Positions 46,284 through 54,253 of a stretch of DNA of 64,000 bases are shown here, in pieces. Source of the DNA: VRUE01 sp963703235 (GTDB taxonomy: Bacteria; Actinomycetota; Thermoleophilia; Solirubrobacterales; 70-9); contig OY969802.1 of the NCBI GenBank assembly GCA_963703235.1, forward strand, positions 1,550,001 to 1,614,000, read 5' to 3'. The notes under the pieces were generated by a model. It worked only from the letters and a program-made list of their open reading frames with translations. It had not been told where the DNA came from and did no database searches. Positions within the stretch are counted from its first letter, which is position 1, and each line of letters starts with the position of its first letter. The position numbers and the translations under genes were made by a program.

Positions 46284-47846
46284 TTGGAGGCATCAGCCCT
46301 AACCCACGCCAGTCAGCGCGGACTTCTTGCCCGGCGCTCGCCGCTGCTCAAGCTGCAGGGTGACGGCCGCCTGATCGCGCTGGCGCGGGGCGGCAACGCC
46401 GGCGCTTTCGAGACCATCGTCGACCGCTACCAGGGGCGCCTGCTCGGCTTCTGCCGCCAGATGCTCGGTTCCACCGAGGACGCCGAGGACGTCCTGCAGG
46501 AGGTCTTCGTCAACGCCTACCGGGCGATGCTGGCGGACGAGCGAGAGATCAACCTGCGGCCTTGGCTCTACCGGATTGCCCGCAACCGCTGCCTCAACCA
46601 TCTGCGCAAACCGACCGCCGACGCGCAGGAGTCGATGGACATGGTGCCGGTCGTCGAGGCCGCCACCACCGCGGAGAAGGTCCACAACCGAGAGGAGTTC
46701 CGCCAGCTCCTCACCGACGTCGGCAAGCTTCCCGAGACGCAGCGCACGGCGCTGCTGCTGCGCGAGATGGACGCGATGTCCTACGAGGAAATCGCCTCGA
46801 CGATGGACACCAGCGTGCCTTCGGTCAAGTCGCTGCTGGTGCGGGCGCGGATCTCCCTCGCCGAGGCAAGCCAGGCCCGCCAGCTGACCTGCGGCGAGGT
46901 GCGGCTGGAGCTGGCCGAGGCGGCCGAGGGCCTGCGCAAGGTCAGCGGCCCCGTGCGGCGCCACGTGCGCGACTGCGACGAGTGCGCCGACTTCCGCTCC
47001 CAGGTCCGCTCCAACGACAAGGCGCTGGCTGCGCTCTTCCCGGCCGGCCCACTGCTGGCGCTGAAAGCCTTCATCGCTTCCAAGCTCGGCCTCGGCGGAG
47101 CGGGCGGGGGCGCGACGACCGGCGGCGCCAGCGCCGCTGCCGGTGCGGGCGCCACGGCCACCGCTACGGGCGCAGGCGCCGGCGCGGTAGGGACTGTTAG
47201 CGCCGCACTCGGTGGCGGCAGCGCCGCCGGCGGCATCGGCGCGGTCGGGGGAGCGATCGGCAGCAAGGCCGTCGCCGGAATGGTCACCGCCGCGGCGCTC
47301 ACGGCGGGTGCGGTCGGCGTCAAGGACCAGGTCGTGACGACGCCGACGGATCCGGCGCCGAAGGCCGGGGCAAGCAAACTGCCGGGGTCTCCGCAAACCG
47401 CGGTCGCGCCCCACGTCGCTGCGGTGCCCGCCCACTCGCATACGAACGAAGTCGAAGCTCCACCCACCGCAGCTCCCGAGCCCGTCCCGGCCGAGCCGGC
47501 GACCGAAGAATCGCTCGCTGCAGACGCGGCCGGCCCCTCGGCGGCACTGGTCGAGGGCGAGGAATCGGCGACCGGCCATTCCGGCGGAGTCGGTGTGACC
47601 GCCGCCAAACCATCCACCGCCACCGCCGGGGCGCCAACCGGCGCCGAGACGGTCGTCGTCACCGTCGGCACCGCGCCAGCCGCCGAAGCGCCGGCCGAAG
47701 AAGCCCCCCCGGCAGCGCCGCCCGCCGAAGAAAGCGCGCCGCCGCCAAGCGAACCGCCGCCGAGCGAAGCTCCGAGCGGCTCGTCCTCGAGCGAGTCGTC
47801 TCCCGCCGTGTCTTCCAGCGAGCCGGTGGCCGGCCCCGCCGCTTAG
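46284..47846 (+). CDS. ECF sigma factor fused to a zinc anti-sigma motif and Pro/Ala-rich tail
   Basis: A 520-residue protein. Residues 35-110 hold sigma region 2 (DVLQEVFVNAYRAM, WLYRIARNRCLNHLR), and 140-195 region 4 (LPETQRTALLLREMDAMSYE, SVKSLLVRAR). Then comes Cys203, His227, Cys231, Cys234 in the HxxxCxxC arrangement of ZAS anti-sigma domains. A Gly/Ala-rich segment (~265-340) may cross the membrane, and a Pro/Glu/Ser-rich tail ends the protein. Start is TTG, supported by TGGAGAG eight bases upstream. Likely self-regulating or membrane-tethered, an inference from layout. Confidence 0.85.
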   Translation: MEASALTHASQRGLLARRSPLLKLQGDGRLIALARGGNAGAFETIVDRYQGRLLGFCRQMLGSTEDAEDVLQEVFVNAYRAMLADEREINLRPWLYRIARNRCLNHLRKPTADAQESMDMVPVVEAATTAEKVHNREEFRQLLTDVGKLPETQRTALLLREMDAMSYEEIASTMDTSVPSVKSLLVRARISLAEASQARQLTCGEVRLELAEAAEGLRKVSGPVRRHVRDCDECADFRSQVRSNDKALAALFPAGPLLALKAFIASKLGLGGAGGGATTGGASAAAGAGATATATGAGAGAVGTVSAALGGGSAAGGIGAVGGAIGSKAVAGMVTAAALTAGAVGVKDQVVTTPTDPAPKAGASKLPGSPQTAVAPHVAAVPAHSHTNEVEAPPTAAPEPVPAEPATEESLAADAAGPSAALVEGEESATGHSGGVGVTAAKPSTATAGAPTGAETVVVTVGTAPAAEAPAEEAPPAAPPAEESAPPPSEPPPSEAPSGSSSSESSPAVSSSEPVAGPAA

Positions 47847-47852
47847 CGCGCT

Positions 47853-48779
47853 CTAACCCAGCCCGATCACTTTGAGCCGTCGCATCAGGCACTTGCCGGC
47901 GAACTCGCGCGTGTCCGCACGCGATATGCCGAACAGTTCGTAGTCGTCGTCCTCGGGCGCCCAGGGCGGCGAGAGGACCTCCTCGGCCACGGGCAGCGAC
48001 TCGGTCAGGGTGCGCTGGATCGCCTCCTTGTAGCGGTCGTCCTCGCGCGCCTTCTCACGCAGGAAGACCGAGCCGAAGGCGACGTGGCGATGCTCGTCGC
48101 GGGCGACGTTCTGGAAGCCCTCGACGAAAGCGGGCAGAGTCCCTTCCCGTTCGTTGAAGTCCATGATGAAGTGCTGCCCGGTCAGGGCCAGCATCCCCTC
48201 GATCACCATGTGGTAGAGCGTCACCGCCTCGACCAGCGCCTCGGTGTCCTCGGGCTCGGCCGAAAGCCGGTCGGTGCGCGCCTTCAGCATCTCGTCGAAG
48301 AGGCGGCCGAAGTTGTCGTTGAGGTGGGTCGAGGTCTCGGTCAGCATCTGCGAGAGGTCGTCGGACTCGAGCACCCCGACCTCGCGGTAGAAGCGCTCGA
48401 AGAAGCGCACATGGCGCGCCTCGTCGGCGATCTGGGTGCAGAGGAAGATCCGCTGGTCCTCGGTCGGCGCCGCCCGCATGATCGGCCCCAGCTCCTCCGC
48501 CACCTTCTGCTCGCCGATGAAGAACGAGGAAAGCCCGTACATCCGCTGGAAGCGCTCTTCGGGACCGATCCGCTCGTGCCAGTCCTCGCGATCGCGACTG
48601 AAGTCGAGCTCTTGGGTCTGCCACTGCTGGCGCTCCCAGAGCATGTACAGCTCCTCGTAGGTGAGGAGCTTGACGTCCGCCGTGCGGTCCGCCTCCTCCA
48701 TCAGCGCCGGATCGGCGGTGGCCTGGTAGTCCTCCCGCTCGGTCCTCGGCTGCGTCCCGGTCGCCTCTTTGGCCTCCAT
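47853..48779 (-). CDS. R2-like ligand-binding oxidase (ferritin-like, R2lox type)
   Basis: A 308-residue di-metal carboxylate protein related to ribonucleotide reductase R2. Metal ligands can be assigned as Glu90, Glu120, His123, Glu194, Glu229 and His232. The LDFSRDREDW motif near 58-67 is typical of R2lox. Val93 and Tyr189 fall exactly where R2lox forms its Val-Tyr ether cross-link, relative to the first and fourth Glu ligands. R2lox proteins hold a Mn/Fe cofactor and a long-chain fatty acid and are probably oxidases; the physiological substrate is unknown. Convergent with the sigma factor gene. Confidence 0.85.
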   Translation of the reverse strand: MEAKEATGTQPRTEREDYQATADPALMEEADRTADVKLLTYEELYMLWERQQWQTQELDFSRDREDWHERIGPEERFQRMYGLSSFFIGEQKVAEELGPIMRAAPTEDQRIFLCTQIADEARHVRFFERFYREVGVLESDDLSQMLTETSTHLNDNFGRLFDEMLKARTDRLSAEPEDTEALVEAVTLYHMVIEGMLALTGQHFIMDFNEREGTLPAFVEGFQNVARDEHRHVAFGSVFLREKAREDDRYKEAIQRTLTESLPVAEEVLSPPWAPEDDDYELFGISRADTREFAGKCLMRRLKVIGLG

Positions 48780-48904
48780 CTGCTCTCTCCTCGGCTCGAC
48801 TGCGCGGTTCGGTCGAGACTAGCAGCGGCCTGGCTGGCTGGCCAGTCGCGCGCGCGGTCGCAGTTCTCCGCATGGGCGGTACGAACCGCGACCGCACCGG
48901 GGTG

Positions 48905-49618
48905 TCAGGGCGAGTACGTCTCGCCCGGCTTCAGCAGGACCACGTTCGAGGAGGTACTCGACTCGACCTCGGCCTTGAACGCCTCGGCGTCGGTCGCGAT
49001 CGGCGGGAAGGTGTCGTAGTGCATCGGGATCGTCGTCGCGGCACCGATCAGGCCGGCGGCATAGGCGGCGTCGTGGCGATCCATCGTGTAGTGGCCGCCG
49101 ATCGGCAGCAGGGCGACGTCGACCGGGTTGCGCTCGGCGATCAGCTTCATGTCGCCGAACAGGCAGGTGTCGCCGCTGTGGTAGACGGTCGCGCCGCCGA
49201 TGTTGATCAGCAGCCCGGAGGGGACACCGATCGAGATCCCGTGCTCCGCGCTGAACGGAGCCTCTTCGGAGCCGGGGATCGTGTTCGTGTGCCAGGCCGG
49301 CACCAGCTTGATCCAACCCCAATCGAACTCGACCGTGCCACCGAGGTTGGGATCGCTGACGGCATCGGCGCCCTGCGAGTCCAGCCAGTTGGCAAGCTCG
49401 ACGATCGCCACGCAGTGGGCCCCGGTCCGCGTCGCCACTGCGACCGCGTCGGCCATGTGATCCGCGTGCCCGTGGGTGAGAGCGATATGGGTCGGCTCGA
49501 CTTCCTCCGCCGTCGCCACAGCGGCCGGGTTGTTCGGCTTCAGAAACGGGTCGACCAACAGGACGGTGTTTCCCTCGCTCAACTCGAAACAAGCGTGACC
49601 GTGGAACTTGATCTCCAT
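48905..49618 (-). CDS. UlaG-like metal-dependent hydrolase (MBL fold)
   Basis: A 237-residue metallo-beta-lactamase-fold protein. KFHGHACFEL opens the domain, the metal motif is LTHGHADHMAD near 48-58, with further ligands in PAWHTN, YHSGDT and the final MHYDTFP. This is the UlaG/YtnP-like group of hydrolases on phosphorylated sugars, lactones or unknown esters. It starts two bases after the upstream small gene, forming an operon. Confidence 0.9.
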   Translation of the reverse strand: MEIKFHGHACFELSEGNTVLLVDPFLKPNNPAAVATAEEVEPTHIALTHGHADHMADAVAVATRTGAHCVAIVELANWLDSQGADAVSDPNLGGTVEFDWGWIKLVPAWHTNTIPGSEEAPFSAEHGISIGVPSGLLINIGGATVYHSGDTCLFGDMKLIAERNPVDVALLPIGGHYTMDRHDAAYAAGLIGAATTIPMHYDTFPPIATDAEAFKAEVESSTSSNVVLLKPGETYSP

Positions 49619-49620
49619 CG

Positions 49621-49950
49621 TCAGCTCTCTCCTTTCGGTTCCTTCGGGTTTGCCATCTCCTCGCGCAGCGCCCAGCCGACCGCGACGCCGACCATCATCC
49701 CCATCCGCGCCTCCTCGGCAAGCAGCGTCCGCACCGCGGCGATCCGCTCGTCGGGGTCGGGCACGGTGGCCGCCTTCAGTGCCTCGGCCTCGTGCGACTC
49801 GCCGAACCAGCCGCCCTCGGCGAGCGCCGTGGCGAGCACGCGCTGCAGGCGCGGCGCCGCGCGGGCGACGATCGTCTCCGCCTCGGCGAAGCGCTCGGCG
49901 TCGGCCAGGCGCTCGATCGCCGCATCCAGCTCCTCGTCGCTGTAGGGCAC
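49621..49950 (-). CDS. Small helical hypothetical protein in the MBL operon
   Basis: A 109-residue acidic, helical protein (SDEELDAAIERLADAERFAE at the N-terminus) with a short hydrophobic stretch near 84-95. No family recognised. GTG start. An IS110-type element has inserted immediately upstream of its start codon, so its original promoter is displaced and the operon may now depend on IS-borne transcription. Confidence 0.6.
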   Translation of the reverse strand: MPYSDEELDAAIERLADAERFAEAETIVARAAPRLQRVLATALAEGGWFGESHEAEALKAATVPDPDERIAAVRTLLAEEARMGMMVGVAVGWALREEMANPKEPKGES

Positions 49951-49952
49951 GC

Positions 49953-51155
49953 GTTGCTCCTATGTCAAGCCGCCACCGCAATTTGCGGCGCCAGCGAGTC
50001 TCTCTGAGTATCGACGTTGGTCATGGATCTCTCCCCTTCGGAATCGAGCAAAAGCCTCCAGACCCGGCGGGCCAGGTGGCGCTTGAGGCAGCGCAGAGCC
50101 TCCATTCTGGACTTGCCCTCGGCCTGCTTTTTGGCGAGGAACTTGCGTGCCGGGGGGTGAACCCTGCCCTGGGTAACCGCGATGCGGTGAAGGGCGCAGT
50201 TGAGCTGGCGGTTGCCGCCGCGGTCGAGCCGGTGGCGAACGCGCTTGCCCGAGGAGGCGGGAATCGGGGCGACACCGGCCAAGCGGGCGAACTTGGCATC
50301 GGTGGCAAGGCGCTTGGCCCCGGCGGTCTCGGCGAGGAGCTTGGCTGCGGTCAGGACGCCGCAGCCCTCCAGCGCGAGCAGCTCCGGTGCCGTGCCTTTG
50401 ACCAAGGCACCGATCTCTCGCTCGAGCTCCTTTGCCCGGCGGGTGCGACGGCGGATCTCGATCGCCAGCTCGCGGGCTATCGCCACCCTCGTGCTCTGCT
50501 CGGCGCGGGCGAGCCGCCGGGAGAGCCGATCGAGCCAGACGATCCGGTCAAGAGCGCCGGTTGGGACCTCCAGCTCCGGCCAGAGGTCGTGCAGGTGCCA
50601 GCGCAATCGACACTGGTCTTCAGAACGGGCTTTGACGAGATCCTCGCGGTGGCCGAGGAGGAGCTTCAGCCGCAGGGCGTCCTCATCGAGATGGGCACTC
50701 GGCAGGGTCTCTGGGCCCTCCCGCAGGGCGGCTCTGGCTACTGCCAGGGCGTCGATTGGGTCGGACTTGCCCGCGGCCCGTTCGCCACGGCGGCTTTGGC
50801 CCATCAGCTTCGGAGGGACGCGAACCACGCGCTCGCCCGAGGCGACCAGGAAGCGCTCCAAGGCGCCGGAGACGTGGCGGCAGTCCTCGATCGCCCAGAT
50901 TCGTTCCTCGTCGAGCTCGCGCCCCCAGCCGAGCAGTTGGCGAAAGCCGGGCCCCCTGGCCGAGGCAGTCAGCTCGCCGGCAAACTCGCCGGTTCCCGCA
51001 AATACGGCGCCGCAGGTGTGGGTCCGCTTGTGGGTGTCCGTTCCGATCACGATCATCTGGCCTGTCCCTTCGATTGGTCGTTGCCTTCGGACGGACCTCC
51101 GGCTGACGAACCTCACTCGGGGCGGTTGCCACGCTCCTATCAAGTCAAGCCGGGG
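49953..51155 (-). mobile_element. IS110-family insertion sequence
   Basis: The element is defined by its transposase and by similar sequences at both ends: GCTCCTAT-GTCAAGCCG near 49954 and GCTCCTATcaaGTCAAGCCG near 51132. There are no obvious long terminal inverted repeats, as expected for IS110. Only ~10 bases follow the transposase stop while ~95 precede its start, so any bridge RNA should be in the upstream end. Exact boundaries are estimated. Confidence 0.7.
49965..51056 (-). CDS. IS110-family transposase
   Basis: A 363-residue DEDD transposase. IVIGTDTHKRTHTC starts the RuvC-like domain, with IWAIEDCRH and KSDPIDALAVARAAL carrying later acidic residues. The C-terminal Tnp20 domain contains LLALEGCGVLTAAKLLAE, FARLAGVAPIPASSGK and RHRLDRGGNRQLNCALHRIA, with the catalytic Ser region in PASSGK. 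IS110 enzymes are guided by a bridge RNA. Frame is intact, so the element may still be active. Confidence 0.92.
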   Translation of the reverse strand: MIVIGTDTHKRTHTCGAVFAGTGEFAGELTASARGPGFRQLLGWGRELDEERIWAIEDCRHVSGALERFLVASGERVVRVPPKLMGQSRRGERAAGKSDPIDALAVARAALREGPETLPSAHLDEDALRLKLLLGHREDLVKARSEDQCRLRWHLHDLWPELEVPTGALDRIVWLDRLSRRLARAEQSTRVAIARELAIEIRRRTRRAKELEREIGALVKGTAPELLALEGCGVLTAAKLLAETAGAKRLATDAKFARLAGVAPIPASSGKRVRHRLDRGGNRQLNCALHRIAVTQGRVHPPARKFLAKKQAEGKSRMEALRCLKRHLARRVWRLLLDSEGERSMTNVDTQRDSLAPQIAVAA

Positions 51156-51156
51156 A

Positions 51157-51415
51157 TCCTCGGGCGGCGGCGGGCGACACAACGCATGAAAGTCAGACCT
51201 CCAGGTCGACAGCCAGCCTAGGAGTCAGCTCGCCGCCTTCCCGAGAACCAACCGACCGGGTCGGACGCTGCCGCCGGCCTTGGGCCGACGATGACAGTGA
51301 GGGCAGCCTAGTCGCCTGGCGCCTATCGGTGGGCGGCACCAAAAGGTCTGAAAGCATCGACCAATATGCGCAAAACGCAAAGGGCGTAGCGCTGGGGGGC
51401 TATGATTGATCGACA
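51157..51415. other. Intergenic stretch right of the IS element
   Basis: No gene is supported on either strand. Probably what remains of a region upstream of the operon interrupted by the IS element. Confidence 0.4.
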
Positions 51416-51535
51416 CCGGCGGCCTCACCCGCCGGCAGAGTTACGGTTGCGCCGAGACTCCTACTCCTTTTGGGGTCTCGGCGCTTATTACCCCGGGCGT
51501 GCCCTGCTAAACCCGGCGATTCCCCGGAATCGATA
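51416..51535 (-). other. Structured motif related to the 59.5-kb leader
   Basis: Contains three hairpins: CCGGCGG/CCGCCGG (51416-51435), GCGCCGAGAC/GTCTCGGCGC with a 15-base loop (51449-51484), and GATTCC/GGAATC. The linker AACCGTAACTC between the first two also appears in the same arrangement at 59540-59600 upstream of a secreted-protein gene. No gene now follows it on the minus strand. Confidence 0.55.
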
Positions 51536-51553
51536 CCGCAGCGGATTCGCGAG

Positions 51554-54253
51554 CTAGCCTTGGGCGTTGCGCTGAGTGCGGCGGGCGTTCTCGCGCTTGG
51601 CCCTGCCACACGAGTTGTTGAGGCGTGGCCGTTGATCCGCCGTCTTGCCGTTTTGGCCGTCGAGCTTGACGTCGGCGGGTGAGGGGTTCCGGCAGAGGTT
51701 CCGGCTGTTGACCAGGAGCCCCCTCTTGCCGCCTTTCATGGTGAGGACGAACTGGGCCACGGGGGCGTCGGGGACCGCCTCGAAGCTCGTGCGGATCCCC
51801 CCTCGCACCGAGTCGATGCGCCCGATCAGGTGGACCTCCACAGGACCGCGCAGGACGGCGACGAGATCCGGCAGCGGGTTGTTCGAGGAGCGCAGGTAGA
51901 CCGGCCCCTCCAGTGGCTGCTCGAGCAGCGGGGTGACTGCCCTGGCGTGGCCGTAGATCGATCCCTCCGGGCACTGTTGCGCCGCGAACTGCACCCTGGT
52001 GCAGATCGTGCGGATGTGGCCCTGATCGAGGAACGCCGAGTGCGGCAACGCGACCACCGCCCGGGCGGTGTTGGCATCGCCCTGGCGAGCCGAGAACACG
52101 GCCCTGAAGCGCGGGTGGGCGCCGCGGTTGGTCTTGCCGAAGAGGCGCATCCGAAGTTTCGGCCTGTAGCCGAGGCTGGCGCAGCTCCCGGCCTGGAAGC
52201 GCGAAGAGGGACTGGCGATCCTCCCGGTCTCCGAGGTGGCCCTGCCAACGGTTTTCATCGGCGCGCAGGAGGTCGGGTTGAGAGTGAATTCGGGCCTGTC
52301 CACGTTGACGTGAACCGTCCGGTAGGAGATGGGAACGCCTTCGAGGATCTGGGGCAGCGGATCGGAGAGGACCGAGACCTGCGCGGTCACGGGGTCGACG
52401 TGGATCGCGGCTCGCGTGATCACGTCGCCAAGATCGAAGGGCCCGGCCTGGGCGGGGACCTTGACCACGAGGCTGTAGGGAGCGCCTTTGTAGGGGCCGC
52501 CCAGGTAGACCGCGGTTGGGTCCTTGCCCGGCTGTGGGATCCAGAGCGGGCTGGGACCTGGGCCGGAAGCGACCGTGGTGGACCCGATCCTGGAGGCCTC
52601 TGGGCAGGCACCGCTTGCAGCCGCCGCCCCTTCGCAAAGCGGGACTCCCGCCAGCTTAGCCAGCAGCCCGGGGGGCGTGTCCACGTCCAGCGCCGCGAGA
52701 TTCTCTTCTCCACTCAGGCGGCTCAGCGCCACCACAACCGGGGAGAAGGCTCCAGCCGAAGGGTTGACGGTCCCGGCCGAGAGATTCGGCGAGAAGCCAC
52801 CGGTGGCACAGCTCTGGTCGAAGGTCATCGGGGTCAGGCCCTCGACGTCCGCGGTGGCCGACCAGGGGCTGAATTTGAACTCGGTCAGATAGGTGCCGCA
52901 GGTCCTTGGCGTGGCAAGGACTCCCCTCGCCCCACCCTTGAAGTGCAGCTCGAATTGGCGCACGGGGACCTGCGGGGTCTCGAGGAAGAGCGAGGTGATC
53001 TGGCCCGTGGCGGGGTTCAGCTGGAACTCACCCGGAATCTTGACGTGGACGCCGAGTTCGTCGGCGACGAGCCAGGCACGGGCGAGTTTGCCGGGCTCAG
53101 GCGTGCGCTGGTAGACAGCTGCCTGAACCGGCCGCACCAGAGCGGGCGAATCGATTTCAGCCGAGGCGATCTTCGAGGCCTCGGGACAGTGGGCGACCAC
53201 CGGCGGCGAGACTTTGTATCCGACCTGCTCTTCGCTGCAGGCCTCGAGGCCGTCGGCGGCGCCCGCGGCGACGGCGACGCCCTCAGGGAGCCTGACGACG
53301 GTGTTGCGCAGTTGCGAGGTCGCAAGGCCGTTGACGGCTTCGTTCTGGGGAATCGCCAGCACCGCGTCGGCGCCGCTCGCGGCGGCGGCTTCTCTATTGG
53401 TGGGGGTCAGAGAGAAGCTCGGCTCGAATTCGAGTTTGCCGCAGTCGGTGATCTGGCCCAGGGAAGCGGTCGCCTGGTCGAATCTGTCCGGTTCCTGGTA
53501 GCTGTCAGCTTCGAAACCGATCTCGAGCGGCCCCCCACAAGCCGTCGGGTTGGTCAAGAACGGTTCCGGAGCGCGGCCGCTGGAGCGGGGAGGCGATGCC
53601 GATTTGCTGTCGGCCGATTCCACGATCGTCAGCCGCTGCCTGTCGTGGCTCGAATCCGCGGGCACGCCCCACAGGGTCGTTTTCGCGGAGTGGAACAGAG
53701 CCAGCGAGGATATGCCGGTGGCCTTCGCCGTCACTCCGTAGTCGCTGTCGGAGCGAACCCCGACCTCTATGAACGCGGGCACCGCGGTCACGTAGAAGCC
53801 GAGCCTGGCGACGTTGTCGCTGCCCGACGTTTCCAGGTTGTAGATCGCGACGGTGAACGCGTTCTGGAAGCCGTAGAGCTGCAGTAACGCGACCCCTACC
53901 TGCGAGCTGAAAGGACATCCGGCGTCTTCGGTGATCAGAGCCGTCGCGAAGGTGACCGTGCTGCAGGTGTCGACGGCATTGAGGTTGCCGAGCAGCCCCG
54001 GGGGCAGGGTGACCACGATGTCTTTGACCGACGCGTACGGTTTCTTCAGGCCCCTTGGATCCGTTGGGCTCGCGGGATCGGTCGTCAGTTCGATGTTCGT
54101 CGTGAAGTCGGGATGGGCGCCCGCCTGGTTCGTCGACAGTTCGGCGCCGACCGACGCGATGCCGAATTTGTCGAATTCGGCGGCGTGCGCCACGGAAACC
54201 AGCCCGATCGCCTGGATCAAGGCGGTGGTCAGCAGCAGGGCGAAGCGCCTCAT
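51554..54253 (-). CDS. Large secreted beta-rich protein
   Basis: An 899-residue exported protein with a clear signal peptide (MRRFALLLTTALIQAIGLVS, cleavage after AHA near 24). The rest is beta-rich with two similar halves. Each half contains a GLLA/GLLGN-type segment, Cys pairs, and CPEASKIASAEI or CPEASRIGSTTV, indicating an internal duplication. The C-terminus is basic. A family I associate with Thermoleophilia surface proteins; function unknown. Its ATG overlaps the stop of the upstream giant gene in ATGA, so the two are coupled and may form a surface complex. Confidence 0.75.
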   Translation of the reverse strand: MRRFALLLTTALIQAIGLVSVAHAAEFDKFGIASVGAELSTNQAGAHPDFTTNIELTTDPASPTDPRGLKKPYASVKDIVVTLPPGLLGNLNAVDTCSTVTFATALITEDAGCPFSSQVGVALLQLYGFQNAFTVAIYNLETSGSDNVARLGFYVTAVPAFIEVGVRSDSDYGVTAKATGISSLALFHSAKTTLWGVPADSSHDRQRLTIVESADSKSASPPRSSGRAPEPFLTNPTACGGPLEIGFEADSYQEPDRFDQATASLGQITDCGKLEFEPSFSLTPTNREAAAASGADAVLAIPQNEAVNGLATSQLRNTVVRLPEGVAVAAGAADGLEACSEEQVGYKVSPPVVAHCPEASKIASAEIDSPALVRPVQAAVYQRTPEPGKLARAWLVADELGVHVKIPGEFQLNPATGQITSLFLETPQVPVRQFELHFKGGARGVLATPRTCGTYLTEFKFSPWSATADVEGLTPMTFDQSCATGGFSPNLSAGTVNPSAGAFSPVVVALSRLSGEENLAALDVDTPPGLLAKLAGVPLCEGAAAASGACPEASRIGSTTVASGPGPSPLWIPQPGKDPTAVYLGGPYKGAPYSLVVKVPAQAGPFDLGDVITRAAIHVDPVTAQVSVLSDPLPQILEGVPISYRTVHVNVDRPEFTLNPTSCAPMKTVGRATSETGRIASPSSRFQAGSCASLGYRPKLRMRLFGKTNRGAHPRFRAVFSARQGDANTARAVVALPHSAFLDQGHIRTICTRVQFAAQQCPEGSIYGHARAVTPLLEQPLEGPVYLRSSNNPLPDLVAVLRGPVEVHLIGRIDSVRGGIRTSFEAVPDAPVAQFVLTMKGGKRGLLVNSRNLCRNPSPADVKLDGQNGKTADQRPRLNNSCGRAKRENARRTQRNAQG

